A stretch of 64,000 nucleotides of DNA from an uncultured marine group I thaumarchaeote. GTDB lineage: Archaea > Thermoproteota > Nitrososphaeria > Nitrososphaerales > Nitrosopumilaceae. The position numbers were made by a program, and so were the translations under genes. The stretch covers positions 1-64,000 of the forward strand of contig CACFJZ010000001.1 in the NCBI GenBank assembly GCA_902566725.1. The letters run 5' to 3'. Below the pieces are notes generated by a model. It saw only the letters and a program-made list of their open reading frames with translations. It was not told where the DNA came from and did no database searches. Shown here piece by piece: positions 9,800 to 19,471 of the stretch (positions are counted from its first letter, which is position 1; each line of letters begins with the position of its first letter).

Positions 9800-11410
9800 T
9801 TGTCTGAATTTTCCAAGAATGAAAGAAAAATTTTAGAAAAACATTTTTCAAATTCCGACAAGAACGTCTTTGCAGTGATCACACCACGTCAAGTAGATCG
9901 TGGTGCACTAATGTCACGATATAGTAGAACTGACAAAAGCATGAGGAAGATTTTCTTAGATGAGTTTTTGAAAAATAAAAATCGAGGAGAAGAATTCTAT
10001 GACAGAGTTTTATTGGAATATGGAGATGATTCAGTTGCAGAATTAGGTATTGGACAAATTGCAGTAGAAGGACTATCAAACATTGCAGTAAAAAAAATTG
10101 AAGATAGGAGAATTGGATTTTCATATTTGGAAAAATCATCAAGATATGTGTCATGGGATAAAAAAGTTAAAGGAAAGTACAAGTTTCTTTATGAACCCAC
10201 AATTATGAAAACAAAATTTGCAGACGAGTATGCCGATGCATGTAATTTTGATTTTGACGTGTATTCAAAAAATATAGAACCAATGTTAAAACTAATTCGA
10301 GAAAAAGATTCTATAAACAATTACAAATTCAAAGATAAAGATGGGAAAGAAAAAAAGTTTAATGCAATAAATGATGAATTAGTAATTAAATCTGCGATCA
10401 GAATTTACAATGCTGCAACAAAAGCAAAAGCATTAGATGCACTAAGAAGTTTACTTCCAGCTTCAACATTAACAAATGTAGGAGTAACGGGCAATGGAAG
10501 AGCGTTTGAATATCTTTTATCAATATTATTTGCGTCAAAATTAAAAGAAGAAAATGAATTAGCAAGTGAAATTAAACATGAACTTGATACCACAATCAAG
10601 TCATTTGTCAGAAGAGCTGATGACAAATATGGAAAAGTTTTACAAAAATATCTCAATCTAATAAAAAAATCTGCACAAAATACGACAAAATCTAGTATTT
10701 CAGGCACACCTACAAAGGGAAAAGTTGTCAAATTGGCAGAAAGTGAGAGTGAAGAAAAAGCAATCAACAGTGTTATTTCGGCTATAATTTATGAACAATC
10801 TCAAGGATTATCATTTGATCAAATTTTGAAACAGGTAAAAAAAATGGGTCAAACAAAGAAAAAGAAAATAATAACAGAAATGTCAAATGCAAGAAAAAAT
10901 AGACGTCATAGACCATCACGTGCATTTGAAATGACCGATTATACATTTGATTTAGTCACAAATTTTGGAATGTTTAGAGATTTTCACAGACATAGAGCAT
11001 TAACATTAGAACGCCAATTACTCACTACACTTCATGGATACGATACACCTCAAGAAGTAAAAGAACTTGGAATTCAGAAAGAATTCAAAGAATGTATGAA
11101 TAATACAGATTATGTTTTCAAAAGAATTCAGAAGAATTATCCTGAAGAAGCACAGTATGTTGTAAATTTTGCATACAACTACCCATACATGATGAAGATG
11201 AATTTAAGGGAAGCAACACACATGATTGAATTACGAACTGTGCCCCAAGGGCATCAGGATTATAGAATTGTTGCACAAAAAATGTATAAATCAATTAACA
11301 AGAAACATCCGATACTTAGTAAGATAATGAAATATGTCGATATGAATAAATATGATTTAGAAAGATTTGAATCGGAAAAAAGAACAGAAGCTAAAAGGGC
11401 AAAACAATGA
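9800..11410 (+). CDS. ThyX-like (FAD-dependent thymidylate synthase family) double-domain protein
   Basis: N-half [15 protein letters not shown] and [24 protein letters not shown]-half [12 protein letters not shown] and [15 protein letters not shown] start. Confidence 0.75.
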   Translation: MSEFSKNERKILEKHFSNSDKNVFAVITPRQVDRGALMSRYSRTDKSMRKIFLDEFLKNKNRGEEFYDRVLLEYGDDSVAELGIGQIAVEGLSNIAVKKIEDRRIGFSYLEKSSRYVSWDKKVKGKYKFLYEPTIMKTKFADEYADACNFDFDVYSKNIEPMLKLIREKDSINNYKFKDKDGKEKKFNAINDELVIKSAIRIYNAATKAKALDALRSLLPASTLTNVGVTGNGRAFEYLLSILFASKLKEENELASEIKHELDTTIKSFVRRADDKYGKVLQKYLNLIKKSAQNTTKSSISGTPTKGKVVKLAESESEEKAINSVISAIIYEQSQGLSFDQILKQVKKMGQTKKKKIITEMSNARKNRRHRPSRAFEMTDYTFDLVTNFGMFRDFHRHRALTLERQLLTTLHGYDTPQEVKELGIQKEFKECMNNTDYVFKRIQKNYPEEAQYVVNFAYNYPYMMKMNLREATHMIELRTVPQGHQDYRIVAQKMYKSINKKHPILSKIMKYVDMNKYDLERFESEKRTEAKRAKQ

Positions 11411-11805
11411 GTGAAAAAATTACAAAATCAGATGAAGAATGGAAAGAAGAACTAAGTTCGGATGAATATGAAGTTTGTAGACAAAAAGGTACAGAGCGTG
11501 CATTTACTGGAATGTATTGGGATTGTAAAGATAAAGGAGTTTACAAATGTAGATGTTGTGGAATAGAATTGTTTTCATCAGAGACAAAATTTGATTCAGG
11601 TACAGGATGGCCAAGTTTTTTCAAACCAGAAGATGATGAACAGATTGAATATATTGAAGATAGAAGTTTTGGAATGGTAAGAGTTGAAGTTAATTGTAAA
11701 AAATGTGGTGCTCATTTAGGACATGTTTTTGATGATGGACCAAATCCAACTAAACTTCGATACTGTATTAACTCACTATCTCTCAAATTAGATAAGTCAG
11801 ATTAA
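11407..11805 (+). CDS. msrB: Peptide methionine-R-sulfoxide reductase
   Basis: [47 protein letters not shown]. Confidence 0.96.
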   Translation: MSEKITKSDEEWKEELSSDEYEVCRQKGTERAFTGMYWDCKDKGVYKCRCCGIELFSSETKFDSGTGWPSFFKPEDDEQIEYIEDRSFGMVRVEVNCKKCGAHLGHVFDDGPNPTKLRYCINSLSLKLDKSD

Positions 11806-11830
11806 ATAATCCGTCTGATTTTACGAAACT

Positions 11831-12841
11831 ATGCGAATAATACTATGTGGGTTTGGCGTTGTTGCACAAAGCTTCTCAGAGCTTTTGGAATCACGTACTC
11901 ATGATCTTTATTCAAAATTTGGATTAAATCCAAGAATTGTGGGAGTATTTGATAGTAAAGGATGTGCATATAATGAAGCAGGATTAGATTTAAAGAAATT
12001 AAACAAGGTAAAAAAACAAAAAGGTTCAGTTCGAGGATACGATAAATCATTAAAACAAATTCCTGGAAAAGAAATTATCGATAATATTGATGCAGATGTA
12101 TTAATTGAAACAACTGCAAGTAATTATAAAGATGCAGAGCCTGGAATGAGTCACATTATCTCTGCAATGAAAAAAAAGATGCATGTTATTTCAGTTAACA
12201 AGGGACCACTAGCACTTGCATTTCCATCCTTAATGGAATTGGCAAATTATAATCAAGTGATGTTACGATTTAGTGGCACAGTAGGTGGAGGGACTCCAAT
12301 TCTGGATTATGCCAAAAACAGTTTGAGAGGTGAAAGAATATTATCATTTCAAGGAATTCTAAATGGTACAACTAACTACATCTTAACTAACATGGCAGAA
12401 GGCATGTCATTTGATGATGCACTCAAAGATGCTCAATCAAAAGGATATGTTGAAGCTGACGAATCACTTGATCTAGATGGATTAGATGCTGCAGCAAAGC
12501 TTGTCATTTTAGCAAATTGGATTATGGGTATGAAAGTTACAATGCCAGATATAATAAAAAAAGGAATTCGTAAAGTTAATACAAATGACATCAAAAATGC
12601 ACAGAAAAGAGGATGTGCAGTGAAATTGATTGCCTCATGTAATAAAGAATTAACTGTATCACCAGTTGAAATAAAAATTAACGACCCATTATGCGTAAAT
12701 GGAACATTAAATGCAATTTCATTTACATCAGAACATTCAGGAACTCAGACAATCATTGGAAGAGGAGCAGGAGGAATAGAAACCGCCAGTGCAATATTAA
12801 GAGACCTGATAGACATTAGAAAAGAGATTACAAAGGCTTGA
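11831..12841 (+). CDS. hom: Homoserine dehydrogenase
   Basis: NGTTNYILT, SVNKGPLA, EADESLDLDGLDAA motifs. Confidence 0.94.
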   Translation: MRIILCGFGVVAQSFSELLESRTHDLYSKFGLNPRIVGVFDSKGCAYNEAGLDLKKLNKVKKQKGSVRGYDKSLKQIPGKEIIDNIDADVLIETTASNYKDAEPGMSHIISAMKKKMHVISVNKGPLALAFPSLMELANYNQVMLRFSGTVGGGTPILDYAKNSLRGERILSFQGILNGTTNYILTNMAEGMSFDDALKDAQSKGYVEADESLDLDGLDAAAKLVILANWIMGMKVTMPDIIKKGIRKVNTNDIKNAQKRGCAVKLIASCNKELTVSPVEIKINDPLCVNGTLNAISFTSEHSGTQTIIGRGAGGIETASAILRDLIDIRKEITKA

Positions 12842-13308
12842 AAACAAATCTAATTTCAAAAAGTGAAACAACACAATTACTAAAAATTGTGTCTGAAAAA
12901 TGGAAAATTGATGTTCCAAAAATAAAGAATCTCAAAGTGTATGAAATTGATAATGAGACACAATTAATCACAGGCAAAGATATCAAAATTCTAAAAATTA
13001 AAGATGAGTATCTTCCATTTCTTAGCGAGATTTCAACTTTAGAAAAATTTCCATTTGTTCAAGTAGATATGGGCGCTGTCAAATTCATGTGTAAAGGAGC
13101 AAATCTCATGAGACCAGGAATAAAGAAATTTTCTAATTTTTCAAAAGATGATATTGTATGCATTGTTGAAGAGTCACAAAATAAATTTCTGGCTATAGGT
13201 AAATCAGAAGTAGATAGTTCAGAATTAGAGAGTATGGATAAAGGAGAAGTATTGAAAAATTTACACTACATATCAGATAAAGCGTGGGAAATTTCTAAAA
13301 CACTATAA
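12838..13308 (+). CDS. PUA-domain RNA-binding protein
   Basis: VQVDMGAVKFMCKGANLMRPGI PUA motif and KSEVDSSEL...GEVL; overlaps hom by 4 bp. Confidence 0.85.
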   Translation: MKTNLISKSETTQLLKIVSEKWKIDVPKIKNLKVYEIDNETQLITGKDIKILKIKDEYLPFLSEISTLEKFPFVQVDMGAVKFMCKGANLMRPGIKKFSNFSKDDIVCIVEESQNKFLAIGKSEVDSSELESMDKGEVLKNLHYISDKAWEISKTL

Positions 13309-13310
13309 GA

Positions 13311-13904
13311 TTATTTGACATCTTGAGTAAATTCAGTAATTCCATCTTGATTTACAACTAAAACATCAATGCCATCACCGCTGAATGAATCTCTCATTGT
13401 TGCAGAACGTACTGCTTTAACTGCAAGATCAACGGCATCTTTTTCATTCATATTTTCTTTGAATTGAGGGTCTAAAACACCAAGTGCCATTTCAGCTCCA
13501 GTTCCAACTGCAGCATAATCATCAGGCAATACAGAACCAAGTGGGTCTAAAGTATAGATGACAGGTTTGTCAGTTACACCACCAACAATTACTTGTGTTA
13601 GTAATGGGAAATAACGTCTTTCATACATCATGTTTGACATCATTTTTGCAATAGTGTTTGGAGGAATATCTCGTTTTAAATCCATTTTTCTGATTTTTGC
13701 CAAAGCAGAAATTTGTAATGAAAGTAATTGCATGTCAGCTACCAAACCAGCACATGTAGCTCCAACTTTAGGAGTTATAGGAAATGTTTTCTTGGTAGAT
13801 TTACTTACAAGGAAGTTTCCATATGCAATGCGTTTTTCACTGGCAAATACCACACCATTATCAAATGTGATACCTACTGCAGTTGCGCCTGGCATGTAGC
13901 TCAT
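13311..13904 (-). CDS. psmB: Archaeal proteasome beta subunit
   Basis: GATAVGITFDNGVVFASEKR (Thr nucleophile), MMYERRYFPLLTQVIVGG, GTGAEMALGVLD. Confidence 0.95.
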   Translation of the reverse strand: MSYMPGATAVGITFDNGVVFASEKRIAYGNFLVSKSTKKTFPITPKVGATCAGLVADMQLLSLQISALAKIRKMDLKRDIPPNTIAKMMSNMMYERRYFPLLTQVIVGGVTDKPVIYTLDPLGSVLPDDYAAVGTGAEMALGVLDPQFKENMNEKDAVDLAVKAVRSATMRDSFSGDGIDVLVVNQDGITEFTQDVK

Positions 13905-13954
13905 AATAACACTCTGAAAATAGACAATAAAAGGATTAGTAAAAATTTGTGAAT

Positions 13955-13969
13955 ACCCTAAGTTAGGGT
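13955..13969. promoter_or_regulatory. 15-bp palindrome ACCCTAAGTTAGGGT upstream of psmB
   Basis: Perfect 7-1-7 inverted repeat ~50 bp upstream of the psmB start codon. Confidence 0.5.
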
Positions 13970-14058
13970 GGTATCTAAAAAATCGTAGATCGTCAATTGC
14001 CGAGAACGCATCAGCGTGTTACACGCGGTCAACGTTACTGACATTATATTCGATCAGT

Positions 14059-14391
14059 TTAACGACGACGTCGTTTTGGAGCTGCTTTTCGCTTTGCTGC
14101 TTTACGTTTTGGAGCTTTACGTTTTGCTGCTTTACGTTTTGGGGCTGCTTTACGTTTTGCACCACCTTTCTTTGCGGCTTTACGCTTTGGTGCTGCTTTA
14201 CGTTTTGCTGCCTTACGCTTTGGTGCTGCTTTACGTTTTGCACCACCTTTCTTTGCGGCTGCTCTTTTACGTTTGCGTGCTGCTGCAGCTCTTTTCTTTG
14301 TAGCTGCTGCAGCTGCGGCTGCTGCTCTTCTTTTGCGAGTGCGTGCTGCTTTCTTAGCTGCTGCGCTTCTCTTAGCTTTAGACATAGCCAT
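14059..14391 (-). CDS. Lys/Ala/Arg-rich histone H1-like basic protein
   Basis: 110 aa of KRKAAPKRKAAKRKAAPKRK-type repeats; almost no acidic residues. Confidence 0.8.
   Translation of the reverse strand: MAMSKAKRSAAAKKAARTRKRRAAAAAAAATKKRAAAARKRKRAAAKKGGAKRKAAPKRKAAKRKAAPKRKAAKKGGAKRKAAPKRKAAKRKAPKRKAAKRKAAPKRRRR
14144..14260. repeat. 36-bp exact direct repeat inside the basic-protein gene (14144-14179 and 14225-14260)
   Basis: GCTGCTTTACGTTTTGCACCACCTTTCTTTGCGGCT occurs twice with identical sequence. Confidence 0.95.
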
Positions 14392-14425
14392 AACCTTCTG
14401 CCGGATCTTTACAGTGTTATATCAT

Positions 14426-14455
14426 ACAAGTTACTTGTTTTCACACAGGTTGTGT
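14426..14455. promoter_or_regulatory. Two adjacent 13-bp palindromes (5-3-5) upstream of the H1-like gene
   Basis: ACAAG-TTA-CTTGT (14426-14438) and ACACA-GGT-TGTGT (14443-14455), next to a TATA-like sequence TATGATATAAC on the minus strand. Confidence 0.45.
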
Positions 14456-14480
14456 AATTAATTCAAGTAAATTTTTACAA

Positions 14481-15842
14481 TTATGATCGTGAAAAACGTT
14501 CTAGCAGTAAACAAATGTTCTTCGTAGTCTTGTTTAATAGATCGATTTTTGCAAATTCGTTAGGAGAATGCATTCTACAGAAAATGTAAGATGCACCAAC
14601 AGAAATGCAGGGTACAGATAAAATGTTTGTAAACGCATGCATTGGTCCAGTTCCTGCGTTAGAAATGTTCAAAATGTAATCACCAAAAATTTTTTTTGTA
14701 CTTTCACAAACAGTTGAAACAATTTTTTCATCAGGATTAGTTCGTGCAGCAGCTTCTGCATTTAAAACATTGATCGATATATCATCAAACCCATGAATGT
14801 GAAGATGTTTTTTTAATAATTTGATTAATTTTTTTGGATCCATGTTTGGTACTAATCTAAAGTCAATTTTCACTTTTGCAGTTCCAGGAAGAACTGTCTT
14901 TGCACCATCACCAGTATAACCTGACTCAATGCCAGCAATGTTACATGTTACTCCAGATACCAGTGCTTTCTTTGCATCAAGTGCATTTTTGTTTCCAACA
15001 AAACTTTTCACTCCATATTCTTTTTTGAATCCAGCAGCGTCAAATGGTTCTTTTTTGATTAACTTTATGTCATTTTTTGATAATGGTTTGATATCATCAT
15101 ACCACCCTTTTATCAAAATTTTTCCATTTTCGTCACGCATTGTATTTAATGCCTGAACCAATCGCCATGCAGGATTTTTAATTATTACTGCAAAACTAGA
15201 ATGGACATCACGTACAGATTCTTTAACAGTTAATTCTACATACAATAGTCCTTTCATTCCAAGTCCAATGATTGGTCTATTTTTTTGATCAACGTACCCA
15301 AACTCCCAAACTACACCATCACAAGAAAATTTCTTTTTGTATTTTTTTAGATAACCACTAATATTTTCACTTCCATTTTCTTCTTCACCTTCAATTACAA
15401 ATTTCACATTGCATGGAACATCACCTTCAGTTTTCAAGTATGATTCAACAGCTTTGATACGTGTGATGAGCTCACCTTTATCATCAGATGCACCACGACC
15501 AAAAATTTTGTTTCCAATTATTTTTCCACTGAATGGGGGATCATTCCATAATTCAAGAGGTTCAACTGGTTGTACGTCATAGTGATTATAAAATAACAAA
15601 GTAGTATTTGGATTAGTTTTGGATTTGACTTCACCATATACTAGAGGAGCCGCATTTTTACCTAATCGTAAAATTTCAGATTTTATGCCTGATTTTTTTA
15701 AGATTTTTGAAACTAAAATACTACATTCCTCAATTCCTTCATTTTTTGCAGAAATACTGGGTTGGTGAATTAAAGTTTGTAGATCTTTTAAGAGTGAATC
15801 TTTGTTTTTATCAATGAATTTTAGTGTACTAGTAGAGTTCAT
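14481..15842 (-). CDS. M20 family metallopeptidase (ArgE/DapE/CPG2-like)
   Basis: FYNHYDVQP, GRGASDDKGE, EGEEENGS metal-ligand motifs. Confidence 0.93.
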   Translation of the reverse strand: MNSTSTLKFIDKNKDSLLKDLQTLIHQPSISAKNEGIEECSILVSKILKKSGIKSEILRLGKNAAPLVYGEVKSKTNPNTTLLFYNHYDVQPVEPLELWNDPPFSGKIIGNKIFGRGASDDKGELITRIKAVESYLKTEGDVPCNVKFVIEGEEENGSENISGYLKKYKKKFSCDGVVWEFGYVDQKNRPIIGLGMKGLLYVELTVKESVRDVHSSFAVIIKNPAWRLVQALNTMRDENGKILIKGWYDDIKPLSKNDIKLIKKEPFDAAGFKKEYGVKSFVGNKNALDAKKALVSGVTCNIAGIESGYTGDGAKTVLPGTAKVKIDFRLVPNMDPKKLIKLLKKHLHIHGFDDISINVLNAEAAARTNPDEKIVSTVCESTKKIFGDYILNISNAGTGPMHAFTNILSVPCISVGASYIFCRMHSPNEFAKIDLLNKTTKNICLLLERFSRS

Positions 15843-15845
15843 TTT

Positions 15846-16703
15846 TTAGTTATCAAATGAGTTAAGAATGGTAGGTAATTTAGATATTAGATCACTTGCA
15901 AGCATATGATTACCAACTTCTTTTTGAAGTAATTCGCCTGCCATACCATTAACAAATGTTGCAGCGCTTACAGCCTCAATCATATTTTTATTTCTAGATA
16001 AGAATCCTGCAACAAGTCCAGACAGTACATCACCTGTTCCACCTACTGTCATGCAAGGACAGTTTGTGGAATTTGTATATGAGATTTCACCGTTAGTGAT
16101 AATGTCTTCTTGGCCCTTCAGAAGTACAGTAAGTGAATGTTTTTTTGCAAATTTTTCACAAGTGGCAAGTCTTGAAGTTGAATCATTTCCAACAGATTCA
16201 CCAAAGAGTCTCTTGAATTCACCTGAATGAGGAGTGACAACAACATTTTGGCCTTCAATAATTGGAAGAATTTCTTTGACTAGAGAACTTGCATCTAAAG
16301 AAACTCTAACATTTCTATCTAGTAATGATTTTACAAGTAGTTTGATTGCTTCAACATCTTGTATAGCAAGACCCATACCAATTGCAGTAGAATCTATATC
16401 CACAGGAACCTGTCCTAACAATTTGTTAACAGTTCCACGTGTGAGTTTAGAATCAGCCATCGGAATTACTATCAAATCAGGAGAAATCGAGCGTGTCGAA
16501 GATGCATTGATTTTTGGAACACATGTGTAAACTAAATCACTTCCAGAACGTAATGCTGCTAGTGAGGAAAGTACAGGCGCACCATGATAGATGTAACTTC
16601 CTCCAACTATCAGGACTTTTCCATTATCTCCTTTTCTAGAATGAGTTTCACGAGGAGTGAGAAATTTTTCAATTAGTTCTTTTGTTATGGGAGTTACAGT
16701 CAA
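15846..16703 (-). CDS. nnrD: ADP-dependent (S)-NAD(P)H-hydrate dehydratase
   Basis: VTPHSGEFKRL, GGTGDVLSGLVAGF signatures. Confidence 0.92.
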   Translation of the reverse strand: MTVTPITKELIEKFLTPRETHSRKGDNGKVLIVGGSYIYHGAPVLSSLAALRSGSDLVYTCVPKINASSTRSISPDLIVIPMADSKLTRGTVNKLLGQVPVDIDSTAIGMGLAIQDVEAIKLLVKSLLDRNVRVSLDASSLVKEILPIIEGQNVVVTPHSGEFKRLFGESVGNDSTSRLATCEKFAKKHSLTVLLKGQEDIITNGEISYTNSTNCPCMTVGGTGDVLSGLVAGFLSRNKNMIEAVSAATFVNGMAGELLQKEVGNHMLASDLISKLPTILNSFDN

Positions 16704-16708
16704 TTAAT

Positions 16709-17509
16709 TCACTTTTTCTTTGAGCGTTTCTTGTTAAAATACACTTTTCTTGCCATTGCCAGATAGGTTGTATGTCCAATTCCTTGATAAGAATGACGAG
16801 TTTTTCCATCTCTTGCCTCAATTCGACGTAGTAAATGCTCAGTAGATTCAATATCTGTGAATTCATGTTCCACAAATGCAGCAGATAGTTTTTCAAGTTG
16901 GTTCATAGTAGGGCAGATTGCAACAACACTTCCGCTGCTTTTTAGCATTTTTCGAACTTGAGGTAATACTTCCCAGGGATCACCAAGGTCAATTATTGCC
17001 AAATCACATTCATCAACAGGAAGTTTTTTTGATTTTTTTAGATTTTGATTATGCATAGTTACATATTTTGACATACCAGCTTTTTTGATATTTTTTTCAG
17101 CAATTTCCATGAATTTTGGTTCTACATCAAAAGTGTATACATGTCCTCTAGGTTTCACAATACTTGCAAGAAATGTAGTTAACGAGCCACTTCCGGTTCC
17201 AATTTCAACAACTTTGTAACCTGATTGAACACCAGTTCTTGCAGCAATATATCCAAGATCTTTTGGATATACAATTTGGGTACCATGTTGCATTTTCATC
17301 ACATGGTCGTGAATTGTAGGTTTAAGGAGATATACGTACTTGTCTTTGTTAGTAATTAATCTGCTTCCAAACTCTTTTCCAATTGCATCAGCATGTTTTA
17401 TAATTCCAATATGAGAATGGAATTGTTCTTTTTTTGATATTTTTAATAACCATTTTTTTGAATCGTTATAAAAAAATAAGACAAGATCACCAGCCTTTAT
17501 TTTTGCCAT
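16709..17509 (-). CDS. trmI: tRNA (adenine-58-N1)-methyltransferase
   Basis: KVVEIGTGSGSLTTFLA SAM motif; DLAIIDLGDPWEVLP; archaeal TrmI architecture. Confidence 0.92.
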   Translation of the reverse strand: MAKIKAGDLVLFFYNDSKKWLLKISKKEQFHSHIGIIKHADAIGKEFGSRLITNKDKYVYLLKPTIHDHVMKMQHGTQIVYPKDLGYIAARTGVQSGYKVVEIGTGSGSLTTFLASIVKPRGHVYTFDVEPKFMEIAEKNIKKAGMSKYVTMHNQNLKKSKKLPVDECDLAIIDLGDPWEVLPQVRKMLKSSGSVVAICPTMNQLEKLSAAFVEHEFTDIESTEHLLRRIEARDGKTRHSYQGIGHTTYLAMARKVYFNKKRSKKK

Positions 17510-17539
17510 GTTCAGAATCCTAATTTCCTCTGGTTATAA

Positions 17540-18226
17540 TTATTTTCCACGTTGAGCACCCCACATGGCCACATGTAGTCGTGGGGAAAATAGAAAATTA
17601 TTGGCTTTTGCCAATTCAGAAATTGATTTTTCCCGTGCACTAATTTCTTCTTTAGTTGATGCCTGAGTCATCAATTGTACATGATTTTCAGGAATATTAT
17701 ATTTGGTAACAAATTTTTTGATTTCTGGTATATCAGATTCATTTTCTACAACATACTTGAAAAAACAATTTTCTTGATTTGCAAAGAAGTAATAGCACTC
17801 ATCATTCTCGTACAATTCCAAAGGATTTCCAGAGTTTTCGGTTTTTGGAGATACATTCCATTGATCAACAAGATCAGTTAACATTTTGTTTGGTAATATT
17901 GTACAATTAGTTTCAATTTCAACATAAAAATCTGGTTTTAGAAATGAAAGTAGGTCAGCAAGATCATCTTGTTGAAGTAATGGTTCACCGCCAGTTATGA
18001 CTAGATGTTTTATTTCAAGATCCAAAATTCGTTCTTTGATTTCTTCAAGTGTCATTTCTTTTACTTCTTTTGTGTAATCATAATTTTTCCAGTCCCACGT
18101 GTATTTAGTATCGCACCAAGTACATTTCAAATTACATTGAGCAGTTCTTAGAAAAATTGCAGGTTTACCAAAGTTGGGTCCTTCACCTTGAATTGATTTG
18201 AAAATTTCATTTATCTGCATGAACAA
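17540..18226 (-). CDS. queE: 7-carboxy-7-deazaguanine synthase (radical SAM)
   Basis: EIFKSIQGEGPNFGKPAIFLRTAQCNLKCTWCDTKYTWDW (CxxxCxxC). Confidence 0.94.
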   Translation of the reverse strand: MFMQINEIFKSIQGEGPNFGKPAIFLRTAQCNLKCTWCDTKYTWDWKNYDYTKEVKEMTLEEIKERILDLEIKHLVITGGEPLLQQDDLADLLSFLKPDFYVEIETNCTILPNKMLTDLVDQWNVSPKTENSGNPLELYENDECYYFFANQENCFFKYVVENESDIPEIKKFVTKYNIPENHVQLMTQASTKEEISAREKSISELAKANNFLFSPRLHVAMWGAQRGK

Positions 18227-18272
18227 CGATATTTCATATACCTTATATCCTAAACTCTCATTCTAGTCAGTA

Positions 18273-18641
18273 GTGATTAAAGAATTAATCATACGATTTG
18301 ATTATCATAGTGGAAAAACGGTAAAAAGATTGCAAGAGTTAGAATTAGAAAAAAAGACGCTAAAAGATACTGAAAAGATTGACAAACTCAAAGAAGAGAT
18401 AGATCTACTACAACAAGAATATGAATCAAAGTTAAAGCCAATAGTATTAGAAATTGCATTTAATATTGATGCACAGATGAAGAAGATGTCAGATGATGAG
18501 ATTTTTGAAAAGTTTCAAGTTAGAGGTGCAACGCCATCAATGATAGCAGATTGTGTTTACAAGATTTGCCAACAATTAGAGAGACAACCATCACGTAAAT
18601 CAATTTTAGAAATGATGCCTGAGAGATTCAAAGAAGATTAG
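18273..18641 (+). CDS. Hypothetical protein
   Basis: 122-aa ORF, GTG start, coiled-coil-like. Confidence 0.65.
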   Translation: MIKELIIRFDYHSGKTVKRLQELELEKKTLKDTEKIDKLKEEIDLLQQEYESKLKPIVLEIAFNIDAQMKKMSDDEIFEKFQVRGATPSMIADCVYKICQQLERQPSRKSILEMMPERFKED

Positions 18642-18919
18642 ATTTCAGGACTATAACTAACAATTTTTTTCCAGCCTTCAGTGTCAGTACACTGTTCATT
18701 AGTCATTCGGGAAAATAGTAAGTCATTCATTTTTGCAAATTTTTCAGTGTCAAAGTTTGATTCTTCCATGTTTTCAATCATTTGGTTCGCCAAGCTCATA
18801 CATGCTTGTTCATGAAGATTTATCGCATTTGATGGAAAGATAGTATTGGTTACAGCTATTGTAGCAATTATTCCGATTCCTGCAATCAATCCAATTTTTA
18901 CAACTTTGCTTAAATCCAT
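18638..18919 (-). CDS. Hypothetical protein with one N-terminal transmembrane helix
   Basis: VVKIGLIAGIGIIATIAVT hydrophobic segment. Confidence 0.65.
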   Translation of the reverse strand: MDLSKVVKIGLIAGIGIIATIAVTNTIFPSNAINLHEQACMSLANQMIENMEESNFDTEKFAKMNDLLFSRMTNEQCTDTEGWKKIVSYSPEI

Positions 18920-19010
18920 ACAATTTTACATATTATAGATAAAATAAAGAATGCCATTATTCAGGAATAAAAGAGAAAATCATTTTAAGATCTAAGCACT
19001 ATACCTTACG

Positions 19011-19205
19011 ATGAAACTTTTTGCCAAAACTGAAGAAAGCACTACAAAATGTAAGAAATGTGGTTTAGAATTGCATGACGAAGAGAGACTGAGAAGACAT
19101 GAAAAAGTTGCACACGGAAGAAAAATTGATGCCAAATGTAGGAATTGTGGTGCAGGTTTTAGAGACCCAGATGATTTAAGAAAACATAAAAAGAAATGTA
19201 AATGA
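19011..19205 (+). CDS. Small C2H2 zinc-finger protein (two fingers)
   Basis: CKKCGLELHDEERLRRHEKVAH and CRNCGAGFRDPDDLRKHKKKC. Confidence 0.85.
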   Translation: MKLFAKTEESTTKCKKCGLELHDEERLRRHEKVAHGRKIDAKCRNCGAGFRDPDDLRKHKKKCK

Positions 19206-19388
19206 TTACAAGTGAAAATCAAGAGTTTCTTTAGAGTTTTTCTTTAGTGTTACTCGACGACGACGAATTAGAACATAATATTGTATAATTTCATAAATTT
19301 GTTCTTCTGCAGTATTGCTATGCTCATTACTTTCAAGAAGAAAGTCAAGGTAGTCTTTCTCACTTAGACGTATAGTAATTTTTCTCAG
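19206..19388 (-). CDS. Possible small ribbon-helix-helix-like protein with non-canonical start (not in ORF track)
   Basis: Reverse frame LRKITIRLSEKDYLDFLLESNEHSNTAEEQIYEIIQYYVLIRRRRVTLKKNSKETLDFHL*; no ATG/GTG/TTG before the upstream in-frame stop; CTG at 19388 used as nominal start. Confidence 0.35.
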   Translation of the reverse strand: MRKITIRLSEKDYLDFLLESNEHSNTAEEQIYEIIQYYVLIRRRRVTLKKNSKETLDFHL

Positions 19389-19471
19389 AGTTGTATTACA
19401 AAAATGATGAATATTACAGATTCAATATGCAATTCATTAAGTAGTAGTCAATCAGAATTACACGTAAGAAA

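Noticed and set aside
14019-14246. Minus-strand ORF MVQNVKQHQSVRQQNVKQ...
   Set aside because: Shifted-frame reading of the same repeat; the KRKAAP frame fits better as the gene.
14016-14303. Plus-strand ORF LLYVLELYVLLLYVLGLLYVLHHL...
   Set aside because: Antisense translation of the Lys/Ala-repeat gene; repeat structure keeps several frames open.
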